A stretch of 64,000 nt of DNA from Lobosporangium transversale (Eukaryota > Mortierellomycota > Mortierellomycetes > Mortierellales > Mortierellaceae). Position numbers and translations under genes: made by a program. Below, piece after piece: positions 50,058-60,208 of the stretch. Location: the NCBI RefSeq assembly GCF_002105155.1, contig NW_019029059.1, positions 44,048-108,047 on the forward strand. Direction: 5' to 3'. The notes beneath the pieces were generated by a model. The model had not been told where the DNA came from, did no database searches, and saw only the letters and a program-made list of their open reading frames with translations. How positions within the stretch are numbered: position 1 is the first letter of the stretch; every line of letters begins with the position of its first letter.

Positions 50058-51689
50058 TCTCCGGAGTCCGCTTCGGTCCGAGAGACCTTTGGGGATTTCA
50101 TGTAGGCCAGGAGACGAGGCTACCGGCAGGCGCCTAGACTGGGTCCTCCTGGGCAGATGCAAGTCATATACAAGAGTTTTTATTAAACAACTCTTAGTTG
50201 GTTTGAGTCTAGCCTAGGATGAGGACCAGCACAGATCCTAGTCCCAAGGGAGAGAGCCATTGGGCTAAGGCGGGTCCTCGGGATCGACTTGCCAAGAGGA
50301 ACAGCTCCGGCAGTGGAGGACCACAGCCTGGATATTCCGGCGTGGGCCCATGTCTGAAAAAGCCCCGGAGTAGGCATTCCACCGGGGACATAGGCAGCTC
50401 TGGGCATCGATGGCCCATTGTAAGCCTTGCCTGCCTGCATATAGTAAGGCAACAGATGGATTTTATGTATTGCTATACAATGTTTCTGTTAGACCCAACG
50501 GATGAAAAAGAAGTCGGACTTTTGAAGGAGTAGTCTTACTAACCCCCTTTTTTAAAAAAGAAAGGAAAATATAATTATGCTAGGCTCCAGCAATAACGAC
50601 AGGCACAACATGGGCAGCAAGAAAACAAAACAAAAAAAAAAACACACACACACACTCAAAACACATACAAAAAACATATCCAAAACAAACGACAGTAGCC
50701 GCAACCAAACCAAAACAGCAGCGGCCACCTCAACTGAAGGCTATAAAGCCCTTCCAAAACTAAAGTTATTCAAAGACTACTCAGAGAGCTCAGCCAACCG
50801 AAAAACTACCAAGGCTAATCAATTAATATAAAAAAAATAAAAAATAAAATAAAATAAAAAATAAAATAAAATAAAAAATAAAATAAAATAAAAAATAAAA
50901 TAAAATAAAAAATAAAAATAAAAATAAAAATAGAAAAAAATCCTAAGGCAGCCAGGTCGTTTACGTTGATCAACCACCTCCGCTTCCCAATAAAAAACAA
51001 GTGTCTCTCGACTAAAAGCCTTATCATTTTTTAGATCATGATGTAGGTAGCTCAGAAAGAGTAGCATAAAAATGCCTGAAAAAATATAAGTACAAATCCA
51101 GATGTAGTAATCCTTTACCCCATATCTGAGGCCTTGTTAGAAAGATATTCGTGGCCTCTGTGAGAACAGACGGCAGGTAGGAACTAAGCTTAGTAGTCAG
51201 CAATCACTACTGGTTATAGTAACTGCATACGCTCATTCATTGCCCTGGGCTTGAGGAGCAACCCAATCAAATTCATAAGGACCTTTGTACTGTCGGCCTC
51301 CATGACCACCCAAAAGGCGATGCCATCAACCCATAGAATAAACAACACGGCCTCAGAACGCTCTCGATAACAAGGGCATTCTGCAACGAAATTAAAAAAA
51401 AAAAAAACCATGGCAGACTAGTAAACAGGGACAGCAGGATGGATGACATTACACCCCCTATAGCCAATAAAAGCTGATTGAAGGCTTTTTCACTCGCTTC
51501 GTAAAGTTCTGAATTCATCTAAGTACTGGCGCTTAAGGCGATACTACCGACTCCAAACTGGTTTAATCGGGCCCAATTTGTGTATTTGCTCATGCACAAT
51601 ACGTGCTTTTCCCTTACCTTCTGCGATCTATAGATCAATACCAATCCCCAAAATTACATAAATGTCAGTTAGCTCAGCACGAACGTACT
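50058..51689. other. Intergenic, repeats and unassigned frames
   Basis: Contains a fairly GC-rich open frame at 50219-50533 (plus) with an equally open antisense frame, neither recognised, and a Lys/Thr-rich frame at 50577-50831. It ends in a long AAAAT/AAAATAAAAT repeat at 50826-50931. 51200-51520 has short frames only. Confidence 0.45.
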
Positions 51690-52540
51690 CTGAGTCATCG
51701 ACAGCCTCTATCATTGCGATCCAAGATAGTCGTAGTTTCTTCGGGCGTGGACAATTGGATAAAATCGCTTGAACAGTGCCGGGGGTTATTGTGCCATATA
51801 TATATTGAATTCCAATGCCTCAACTGCATCGCGAAGCCTCTGCTCCTTTCTTTTCCGTACTATGTGTCCACCATTCAAAACCTCCTGCTCCTCTACTAAT
51901 GATTCGCGCATGGAGAGGGGACCGAAGTCATAAACTAGGGCCTCTAGCCATCTTAATCCAGTCATCGTCTGAGAAGCGCCGTCATATCCTCGTTATTTAT
52001 TTCCGTATGCGAAAAAGTTAAATCTGGTAGACATTTCAGTGCATAGGGATGATGAAGGGATACTCTATTGCAGAAATCAATACGTACTTACTGTGTACTT
52101 TCATGGCCCTCATTGCAGCCATTGAAAGACAATGAGCATAATCCTGGACACTTCCTAGCTGGCATGCGGAAGTAGAATGATTGATGTCTACTCCAACCGT
52201 GTCCACGATCCCAAATCGACATCATCTTCCTGTACCTTATGAGTGAGTGAGACCTCAAGGTAGGTACTTTGCAATATTGCCTTCCATATCTCTCGTTACT
52301 GAATATCCGTAAAGCCTAAGCTCAATAATTGTGGGATTGTGGGCCTTGATGAAATTGGAAAGATCGCTTGAAATATACTCATGGTAATCGATGTGTCTGA
52401 GGTGCCTACAGCCCTGCAATGAACTGTACTCTTTTGAGCAGTAGTAATGGAACACAGACACGTCAACGTACTCCTTATTAGTCTGCAGTGCTTCGCCAAT
52501 AAGATGCCTTGAGCAATCTTCAAAATTGAACATTTTCTAG
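51690..52540 (-). pseudogene. F-box/LRR pseudogene (copies J/K, one remnant)
   Basis: Minus strand from about 52540. It reads MFNFEDCSRHLIGEALQTNK, EYVDVSVFHYYCSKEYSSLQ, GCRHLRHIDYHEYI, LSNFIKAHNPTIIELRL and RDMEGNIAKYL. In other frames there follow LSMRESLVEEQEVLNGGHIV and RKRKEQRLRDAVEALEF, and an FYPIVHARRN remnant of ILSNCPRLK. The F-box itself is absent. The upper 277 bases are repeated in inverted orientation at 52887-53096. Confidence 0.68.
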
Positions 52541-53096
52541 ACTATAAAGAGATTAAAAAAGAAGTTTCTTAATATCTTAAAGGCAAGCGGTTTTACTGAT
52601 AGACTTTAAAAAACACCGCCAGCCCTTATTGATTAGGATCACAGCTGCTAAGTGATCCGAAATATCATTTAAAAAATAGTCATTTCTCAGTCCACTCAGC
52701 ATGTCAATATCTGTTCATATCCTTAATCTTTATCTTCCTCATCTCTCTTTGCATAATGAACAGTCTCGAATTAAACTCTGGGGATTCCATAATCATTTCC
52801 GTTGTTGGTAGTTCCTTACGTCGAAAGGATCTCTTGCGTTGTAATCGTATCTCCAAGGCTTTCCGCCATACGCTTGTCGAGCCCATCTAGAAAATGTTCA
52901 ATTTTGAAGATTGCTCAAGGAGTACGTTGATGTGTCTGTGTCCCATTACTACTGCTCAAAAGAGTACAGTTCATTGCAGGGCTGGATATTTCAAGCGATC
53001 TTTCCAATTTCATCAAGGCCCACAACTCCACAATTACTGACCTTAGGCTTTACGGATGTTCAGTAACGAGAGATATGGAAGGCAATGTTGCAATGT
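52264..53096. repeat. Small inverted repeat of an F-box fragment
   Basis: Left arm 52264-52540 and right arm 52887-53096 carry the same F-box segment in opposite orientation, starting at CTAGAAAATGTTCAATTTTG on each coding strand. The right arm lacks two internal pieces of roughly 30 and 40 bases present in the left arm. The spacer (52541-52886) includes the F-box N-terminus of the plus-strand copy. Confidence 0.75.
52756..53096 (+). pseudogene. F-box pseudogene fragment fused to MFS remnant (copy L)
   Basis: Preceded by the family leader CATCTCTCTTTGCATAATGA. Reads MNSLELNSGDSIIISVVGSS, LRRKDLLRCNRISKAFRHTL, VEPI and a stop, then KMFNFEDCSR and shifted frames down to the RDMEGNVAM block. 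Homology to the family stops at about 53096, in the middle of an LRR unit, exactly where MFS transporter coding sequence begins. Confidence 0.7.
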
Positions 53097-54029
53097 GCCT
53101 TTAATCCTTTACGACCATTGTTATGCCTTCGTTCGCCTACCAATGCCCTCTTGGTCACCTTCAACGGATTATCCCTGGCAGCTCAGTTTTGTATGAACAA
53201 CACCATGCCGATCTCGTTCCACGAAGTGTACGGTATGTCAGAGACTACCATTGGACTTGTTTTCTGCGCAGGAGGATTCGGATCCATCGTTGGATCCATC
53301 GTTGGTGGCAGATACTCGGATTATGTGATGCGTCGCTGGTTGGTCAAACATGAGCTGAGGCGACAGAGGGAGTTGAGGGATCGTGAGGCGATGTTTGGAG
53401 CTGGACATGGATCTCGCCCAAGCAGCAGTAACGGCTCTACGCCTGTCAAGGAGATTACTGAAAAGGATGTTGTCATTGATGTGACCATGCGCGCTCCACC
53501 GGAAATCCGTCTTCGCAGGTTAGGAATTGGATTTTTTTTTTTTTTTTTTTTTTTTCTCATCTTCAACCAGAATAGTTGACTGACTTTATATATTTATTTT
53601 TATTTTATTTTTTTATTTTTTTCTAGTGTATGGTTAGGTGTTTTCTTGTTACCACTTGGTCTCATGCTTTTTGGTTGGTCAATTCAGAATCGACTTGCAC
53701 TTGGTTCAGCGGTCGTCGGGATCTTCTTTGTAGGATTTGGGATGATGATGGTTTACTCTAGCACGACCACAGCGCTCGTGGATGCAAACTCTCAGAACAA
53801 CATGGCTACCTCTGCAGTGGCCTGCAACAGTCTTGCTCGAGGCGTCACCGGTGCCATTGGAGGATTTACAGCCCTCCCCCTGTTGGGGGCCATGGGCAGT
53901 GGATGGCTCTACACATTCTGGGCCCTCATGACCTTGTTGGGTTCCATTGGCTTGGTTGTCCTTTTGGTGAAGGCTAAAACATGGAGAGAACAAGAAGCCG
54001 TCGCAGAAAAAGTGGTTGATCGCGTTTAA
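53085..54029 (+). pseudogene. MFS transporter, C-terminal half only
   Basis: Two exons, 53085-53518 and 53627-54029 (GT-AG, CGC AG/T join). The recognisable part starts FNPLRPLLCLR and has about six membrane spans: LLVTFNGLSLAAQF, ETTIGLVFCAGGFGSIVG with the MFS signature GGRYSDYVMRRW, a cytoplasmic loop, WLGVFLLPLGLMLFGW, LALGSAVVGIFFVGFGMMMV and GSGWLYTFWALMTLLGSIGL. These correspond to spans 7-12 of a drug:H+ antiporter-type transporter of the polyamine/quinidine kind. Spans 1-6 are missing; upstream is F-box sequence. The ATG at 53085 lies in that F-box fragment, so a 278-aa half-transporter could be translated but is unlikely to work alone. The reading frame itself is undamaged, implying a recent break. 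Confidence 0.75.
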
Positions 54030-54189
54030 AAAAAACACTTTTTCTTTGTATTTAGAGCATTTTCATTTATGCATATTTTTTTTTTTTTTATTTCGCATCC
54101 ATCTCATTTAAAATTGCATCTCATATCCTAAAGCATTGAGTGAAGTTACGATTTCGTATTTTATTCAGCTAATTATTACAATAAAATTT

Positions 54190-54339
54190 GTTTGTTTTTT
54201 TTTTCTTTTTCTTTTTCAAATGTTTCTACTTACAAAAAAACAATATAAGTTTTTTTTTTTTTTTTTTTTTTTTTTTCTTTCAAATGTTTCTACTTACAAA
54301 AAAACAATAAAGTTTTTTTTTTTCTTTTCTTTTCCTTTT

Positions 54340-54372
<33 letters not shown>

Positions 54373-54420
54373 CAAATGTTTCTACTTCACAAAAAAACAA
54401 TAAGTTTTTTTCTTTTTTTT
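54190..54420 (-). repeat. Tandem poly(A)-ended units after the TPX2-like gene, left arm
   Basis: On the gene strand there are three copies of a unit with core TATTGTTTTTTTGTAAGTAG then AAACATTTG, each ending in a poly(A)/AAAAG run of different length. The right arm has fewer complete units in a different arrangement. This is the most diverged part of the inverted repeat. Confidence 0.75.
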
Positions 54421-54427
54421 CCCCTCT

Positions 54428-56139
54428 TCAAATATCATTCATCCTTCTCCAAGTTTGTGCATCCATATTGGGATCAGGGGTAGGATATCGACGTTGAGCA
54501 AACTCCTTGTATAAACTTACTATTTCTTCTCTTTCTTGTTTACGTCTTCTTTCTTCTTCGTCTCCTTCCTCTTCCTCATCCTTATTCGCTTCCTCGTCCA
54601 TGGTCTTCTCCTCCTCCTTAGCCTTAGCCTCGTTCTTCTTCTTACCCCTATCCCTCTCCTTACCTCTATCCTTCACCTTAGCCTCTTGTCGTTGTCGTTG
54701 CGATTGTGATGATTGCTGTCGTGCTTGCTGCTCCAGTCGATGAAGCTCTTCTCTTTGTCTTTGAGCTTCAATCTCTGCACGGACAGCTCTTTGTTGGGTT
54801 CGCAAAATGAATGGCCTAGGTTGAGTCAGAGGCCTCACCTCCTTCCTGGGTATAGATTGCTTAGGAGGAAGAACCACCGCCTTTGGTATCTTCCTCCTCC
54901 CCTCTTCCTCCAACAGCCTCTCTTCCTCCTCCCGCTGCTGAAGCCGTGCCCAGTATCGTTTGCTCCTACCTTCAGTCTCAAACTGGAAGGGTTTAGGGAT
55001 TGTCCCTGTGGACCTGGGCATCGGCCTCGGCGTGGGCATCGGCGTTGATGCGCGCTTTGTTGGTTTGAGCGCGAGTGGCCGAGATGCCAGAGGATCGTAT
55101 CGCCTCTTGGCGATAACTGGCGACTTTGGAGCCGCCAGTCTGGTTTTCACCAACGCCTGTGCCTTTGGTGGCGATGGTGATGGCGGTACCAGCGTTGCCT
55201 CTGTTTTTGGCCGTTGAGGTCGTGCTGTCGGCTTTGGGCGTACACCAAGAGGATCATGTCGTCTCTTGGTGACCACAGGGGATTTGGGGGCTGTCAGTCG
55301 TGTTTTCTCCATTTTAGGTACACTCGAGGTTCCTGAACTTTGGAGGACCTATGCACGTGTATTGTATATTAGAGAAAATAATAATTCTGTTACAACGATT
55401 CTTTACAGACACACATTTATACATAAAATATATAATACACATATTTCTGAACTCAACAACAACAGCAACAACAACAGCAACAACAACAGCAACAACAACA
55501 GCAGCAACAACAGCAACAACAACAGCAACAACAACAGCAGCAACAACAGCAACAACAACAGCAACAACAACAGCAACAACAACAGCAACAACAACAGCAA
55601 CAACAACAGCAACAACAACAATAAAATATAAAACAAAACAAATAAAATAAAATAAAATAAAATAAAGTAAAGTAAAATAGTGTAAAATAAAATAAGCTCT
55701 CGACTGAAGACTCCACAACCAGTTAAGCAATTACCTTTTTTTGGCTCATGAGTACACTCTTTTCAAGCTGCTGCTTGCGTTCTGAGAGAGGAATAAAAGG
55801 TGACTCGGGCCTAGCTTGCTGCTCATTGGTGATTAGGTCTTGCAGAACCGGTGAAACTGATGTAGCAACTGGTGGCGCTGATGTAGCATTTGGTGGCGCT
55901 GATGTAGCAACTGGCAGCATTGGTGCAACAACCTGTGGATTAGAATGTGACTTGGTAGCATTGTTTTTATTGATGTGTGGAGTTGGATCATAAAAGATGG
56001 AGGGCTCTTCTTTATGTTTTTGCTGTTGTTGCAGCCATTGCTTGCCTTGAAGATATGCTCTTGTCATATGAATATTTCGAAGTGGTGTCATCTTTGCGTT
56101 CTTCTGTTCTTGCGTACCGGGTAAGTTGGGAAAGCTCAT
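54428..56139 (-). CDS. TPX2-like microtubule-associated protein, left-arm copy
   Basis: Exons 56139-55735 and 55348-54428 (minus), 441 aa; intron GTAATT...TAG carries a CAA/CAG repeat. The protein is identical to the right-arm copy. The N-terminus has TPLRNIHMTRAYLQGKQW, like the LQGKTPLR region of TPX2. Two internal repeats follow: KTRLTAPKSPVVTKRRHDPL (about 150) and KTRLAAPKSPVIAKRRYDPL (about 203). The C-terminal half resembles TPX2 repeats: PKPFQFETEGRSKRYWARLQ, EEEERLLEEEGRRKIPKA, PRKEVRPLTQPRPFILRTQQ, RAVRAEIEAQRQREELHRLE. A Lys/Glu-rich helix and the ending AQRRYPTPDPNMDAQTWRRM close it. TPX2 proteins bind microtubules and activate Aurora kinase; the family call rests on pattern only. 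It points towards the MFS remnant. Confidence 0.7.
55456..55621. repeat. CAA/CAG trinucleotide tract in intron, left arm
   Basis: About 166 bases of (CAACAACAG)-type repeat with occasional CAG pairs, inside the intron of the TPX2-like gene. The interruption pattern matches the right arm. Leu-, Cys-, Val/Ala- or Asn/Ser-only frames here are artefacts. Confidence 0.9.
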
Positions 56140-56903
56140 AATTATAAAGGGGGGTATCGGGTATCAGGTATCAGGTATCAGGTAACAAGGCAATAGGTAA
56201 GAGCTTCTGAAGCTTGGACAGGTGGAATGGTTGAATGAAGAAAGGTTAATCACAACTTTATTAACTTTATATACGACGCGACATTGTAGGCACGTGAAAC
56301 CGCGGTCACTAATAAAAGAAAGGCGTGTTGTATATTTCTGTTTAAGGGGCAAGAAGATAAGCACAAAATCAGGATGGTGACAGGACAAAGAGTGTTGACA
56401 AGAATAACAAGGCAAATAACCTTGACGACAAACAGCGCCATAAGATGCCAAAAGGGAAGGTGGGAGCTTTATAGGTGAGCTCACAAACTGAGTTACCGGA
56501 AGTCAAAGGCCTGTTGTGAAAAGGGGAAAAATAAAGGTGAACAGCAAGATGAGTTGTAGGTAGAACTTAAAACTTCTGGGTAAAACCGAACACTTTACTA
56601 CCTCCACTCTCCCACTCTCTATTATAGCTGGATCTCAAGCTTAAATGATATTTTGTCCACTCCGTCTTCACAGCAACAGTATGGATGACTGCTCTTTATA
56701 TTACTGAAGGCCTATAAGAGACCCTAAGAAATCATCCAAAGCGCTCGCATTCCGTACAACTATGCACCATTTAAACTATAAAGACTACCATTGCCTTTCC
56801 TTGATGGACATTAAAATCACAACGTTGTTGTCACTGAAGTAGTTACTCGTCAGAGTGCGCTCGTTTAAGAGCCATCAGACTATGAAGTGAGATAAAATAA
56901 ATA

Positions 56904-58475
56904 TTATTCCCACAGATCAAATTCTGGTGTATCAACATTGTGCGATTTGAGAATGTCAGTCACTAAACTCTGTGTTTCAGGATCCCGATTCACAACGCCC
57001 TCACAGTATTCGATGCTCGGCCAATTGGTTACAATCCATGTCGCATCCTCAGATTGAATCTGCTGGTGCTTATCATGTATGAATGATAGCCAACGTAAAT
57101 GCTTCAGATTGACTAGTTCATCCAGACCTGCTCTTAATCTCAAGTCCAGTGTCCGAAACCCCTTAGCTTGCGGAACCCCCCCTGTTAAATAAAGATGTTC
57201 TAGTCGAGTCAGCCTGCCAAGTTGCTTAAACACAACACGCTGCTTCTGCATGCTTTCTAGACTCTCCATATCAACATCAACCTCAAGAATGACTGACATT
57301 TCAGTCATCTCAATGCAAACCCATTCTGTGCCCTTGACAATCTCTGACACTGTAATATTGCAGCCTCGCAGTTTCTTTAAACGTGAACAACTGGATAATA
57401 TCGCTTGGACAGTGCCATCAGTCCTAGCTGTATATATATTGAGGAACATTATTTCAACTGTATCACAGAGCCTCTGATCCCTTCTTTTCCGTACTATGCG
57501 TCCATTACTCAAAATCTCCTGCTCCTCCGCTAATAGTTCTCGCATAGAGACCGGACCAAAGTTACAATGTGAAGCATCTAGCCGTCTTAGTGTAGTCATC
57601 CGCCTGAGAAGTGCCGCCATGTCCTCGTCCTCTATTTTCATGCGTGGAAAAGACAAATCTGATAGACTTGTCAGTGTGTAGGGATGAAGGAATAGTATAC
57701 TGCAGAAATCGGTACATATTTGCTGTATAGTTTGGGCATCCCCTCTCAGATCATTGAAAGACAGTGAACGTAACCTTGGACATCTCCTAGCCAACATGCC
57801 GAGGCAATACGATGATGTGCGCGGATATGGAGGGTTGACTATTAGGACACTCTGAAGGCTTAATGTACGTATATGTGGAAAAATGAATCCCCCTGTGTCG
57901 TCGTCCAAGAAGGTGGAAGATAGCCGGCTGATTTTTACTCCAAACATCTCTAAGGCCCCAACTTTCTTACAGACTTGAAAGAATAGATCAACTTCCTCAT
58001 CCAGTATATTTGTCTCACGGATGTTCAAGACTTCAAGGTGAGTGCATCCTAATACTGCTCTCCATACCCCCCGTAAGCTTGAACATTTGTAAAACCTAAG
58101 CTCAGTGATTGTGGAGTTGTGGGCCTTGATGAGATTGAAAAGATCGCTCAGAGTAGAAGAATCTTGAAGTGTTTATGCCTGGTAGTCAATGTATCTGAGG
58201 CGACTACAGCCCTGTAATGAACCGTACTCCTTTGGGAAGCACCAACGGAGCACAAGCGTCTCAATATACTCCTTGTTGTTCTGTAGCGCTCCACTAGTAG
58301 GACAGTTTGAACAATCTCCAGTGTCAATCTTTTTCCAGATGAATTTGACAAGTGTACGGTGGAAGGTCTTGGAGACAAGAATACAACGCAAGAGATCCTT
58401 TCGGCGTAAGAAACCACCAACAACGGAAATAATTTCTGGGATCTTCAAGGGGTTCAATTTGCAGTTGCTCATCAT
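56904..58475 (-). pseudogene. F-box/LRR gene with a single premature stop (copy M)
   Basis: Minus strand, 524 codons from ATG 58475 to the stop at 56904, colinear with the 527-aa intact copy throughout. The only defect I find is TAA at 58175-58173 (codon 101), inside a poorly conserved loop after GCSRLRYIDYQA. The same frame continues LSDLFNLIKAHNSTITELRF and runs undamaged to EDATWIVTNWPSIEYCEGV and the end. F-box: LNPLKIPEIISVVGGFLRRK, DLLRCILVSKTFHRTLVKFI. The LRR blocks are well preserved (ALLRRMTTLRRLDASHCNFG, LGRLTRLEHLYLTGG). Translation could restart at later ATGs (374-aa frame from 58028) but without the F-box. It sits in the spacer of the inverted repeat. Confidence 0.85.
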
Positions 58476-59750
58476 GCGAAGCGAGATGGAGTAAACTTAT
58501 GAATGTGAATGGTCATTGACATTTTGCATCCTTTTTAATTTTTTTTTTTACAATTTGCCACCAATTAACGTAAGCATGAGTAGAGCAGTGATCACAGAAT
58601 AGTGCCTTCAATAAGGTTGATTGTGTTATTTTAATACTTGTCGGTTAAACAAGCTACCTTTAAGATACTAGGAAGCACCTTTTCATCTCTTTTGCATTTT
58701 TAAAGAACAAAACACGTCTATTCCTTTTTTTTTTTTTTTTTTTTTTTTTTTTGACGTATTCTTCTTGGAAGAGTGAATACTTATGAAGAGTGGTAGAGTT
58801 TTCACACTGCCAACTAGCTTCACATTCTTGCTCTCCCAACGTCGAGTACTATAAACATCCTTTTTTTTTTCTGAACTAGCAAACCAATCAGGAGAGTAGT
58901 TTTTCGTTCATATTAACGGTCATTACAACTTATCCTTGACTTCATAAATAGAACATCGAGTTGACTAGTTGCATTTATTACCCAATGTCGACCGACCTAC
59001 TATAAGTAGATATAGTGAAGTAGTTGGGACAAGTACGTGTGTAATGAGCAATTGTGGTATATACGATTCCTCACGAGCGAGCTTTTTGTCAGCACTAGCT
59101 AATAAAGAGAGCGTAGTGTTGTTATTGGAAGACATGATGCGGATAATGTTATAAGCGAGAAAATGATATCCGAAGACTTGGTTTTGTGGCAGGCAAGCTG
59201 AATGTTAATGAAGCTTTAGGAATGAAGGAATGGGAAGCAAAATGAATACACCGTTTCTGCATTTGTTGATCTTTGTTGATCTTTTCAAGCCAATCATCTG
59301 TAATTGTCAACGATTCAAAAGTGTGTATAAAACCACAGATCTTGCCTTGTACCTGATGATAATCTTTGCACCAGAAAATTAATAAATGCCTCCATGGATG
59401 TAGTGCGTGGATACATATCTTAATCTCACTTGCCTCTCAACCTGTTTACTTGTCTATCTATCGTAACAAGCATGGACTTTCTTCAAATAAAATGAAGCTC
59501 TGTTACATTATTAAGGAATAGAAAGCTTCGCTGTCCTGGTGACAAAAGCAAAGGATATAATCATGCTAGAAGCGAAGATGTGTTCAGTGTCAAAGATTCA
59601 TCATCCCTGGATCTAAAAATACGGTCAATATCAAGATCCTCTTAAAGGTACCCTCTCGTTGCCTTTGCTATGGCAAGTATAAGTAGTGAGAGCTAAAGAT
59701 GAGGCAACTGTAGACGAGTACTATAAATGCCAAAGAAACTTCTCTCCTAA
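58476..59750. other. Spacer of the inverted repeat, no gene
   Basis: Upstream DNA of copy M, beginning with the leader CTCGCTTCGCATGATGA (on its strand). Has poly(T) at 58724-58752 and small frames of 60 codons without recognisable content. No repeat shared with the arms. Confidence 0.55.
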
Positions 59751-59873
59751 TAAAGTGTTCGGTTTTACCCAGAAGTTTTAAGTTCTACCTACAACTCATC
59801 TTGCTGTTCACCTTTATTTTTCCCCTTTTCACAACAGGCCTTTGACTTCCGGTAACTCAGTTTGTGAGCTCAC

Positions 59874-59880
59874 CTATAAA
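59874..59880 (+). promoter_or_regulatory. TATA-like element of the TPX2-like gene
   Basis: CTATAAA in GTGAGCTCACCTATAAAG, about 330 bases before the start codon, with the mirror copy in the left arm near 56470. A run of CTGATAC repeats lies just before the ATG (about 60165-60195). Both copies of the gene therefore keep the same upstream region. The function is inferred from sequence only. Confidence 0.35.
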
Positions 59881-60208
59881 GCTCCCACCTTCCCTTTTGG
59901 CATCTTATGGCGCTGTTTGTCGTCAAGGTTATTTGCCTTGTTATTCTTGTCAACACTCTTTGTCCTGTCACCATCCTGATTTTGTGCTTATCTTCTTGCC
60001 CCTTAAACAGAAATATACAACACGCCTTTCTTTTATTAGTGACCGCGGTTTCACGTGCCTACAATGTCGCGTCGTATATAAAGTTAATAAAGTTGTGATT
60101 AACCTTTCTTCATTCAACCATTCCACCTGTCCAAGCTTCAGAAGCTCTTACCTATTGCCTTGTTACCTGATACCTGATACCTGATACCCGATACCCCCCT
60201 TTATAATT

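Larger units (their letters stand above)
54130..56597 (-). repeat. Left arm of ~2.4-kb gene-bearing inverted repeat
   Basis: Reverse-complements 59751-62146. The inner edge is sharp at CACTTTA (56591-56597). The outer edge is at AAAGCATTGAG (from 54130). Promoter region and both exons appear identical between arms. I see differences only in the intronic TTTTA repeat (3 bases) and in the number of poly(A)-tailed units downstream of the gene. Spacer 56598-59750 is unique and includes a 306-base stretch without a gene before the F-box copy. Confidence 0.92.

Noticed and set aside
55403-55730. Frames of pure Leu, Cys, Val/Ala or Thr/Asn over 50 codons on both strands (also 60632-60942)
   Set aside because: They are translations of the CAA/CAG tract inside the intron of the TPX2-like gene; the splice sites on either side fit the real gene.
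59864-60184. 106-codon ORF before the TPX2-like gene (mirror at 56164-56484)
   Set aside because: Spans the TATA-like element and the leader, ends before the real start, and has no domain; its identity between arms comes from the duplication.
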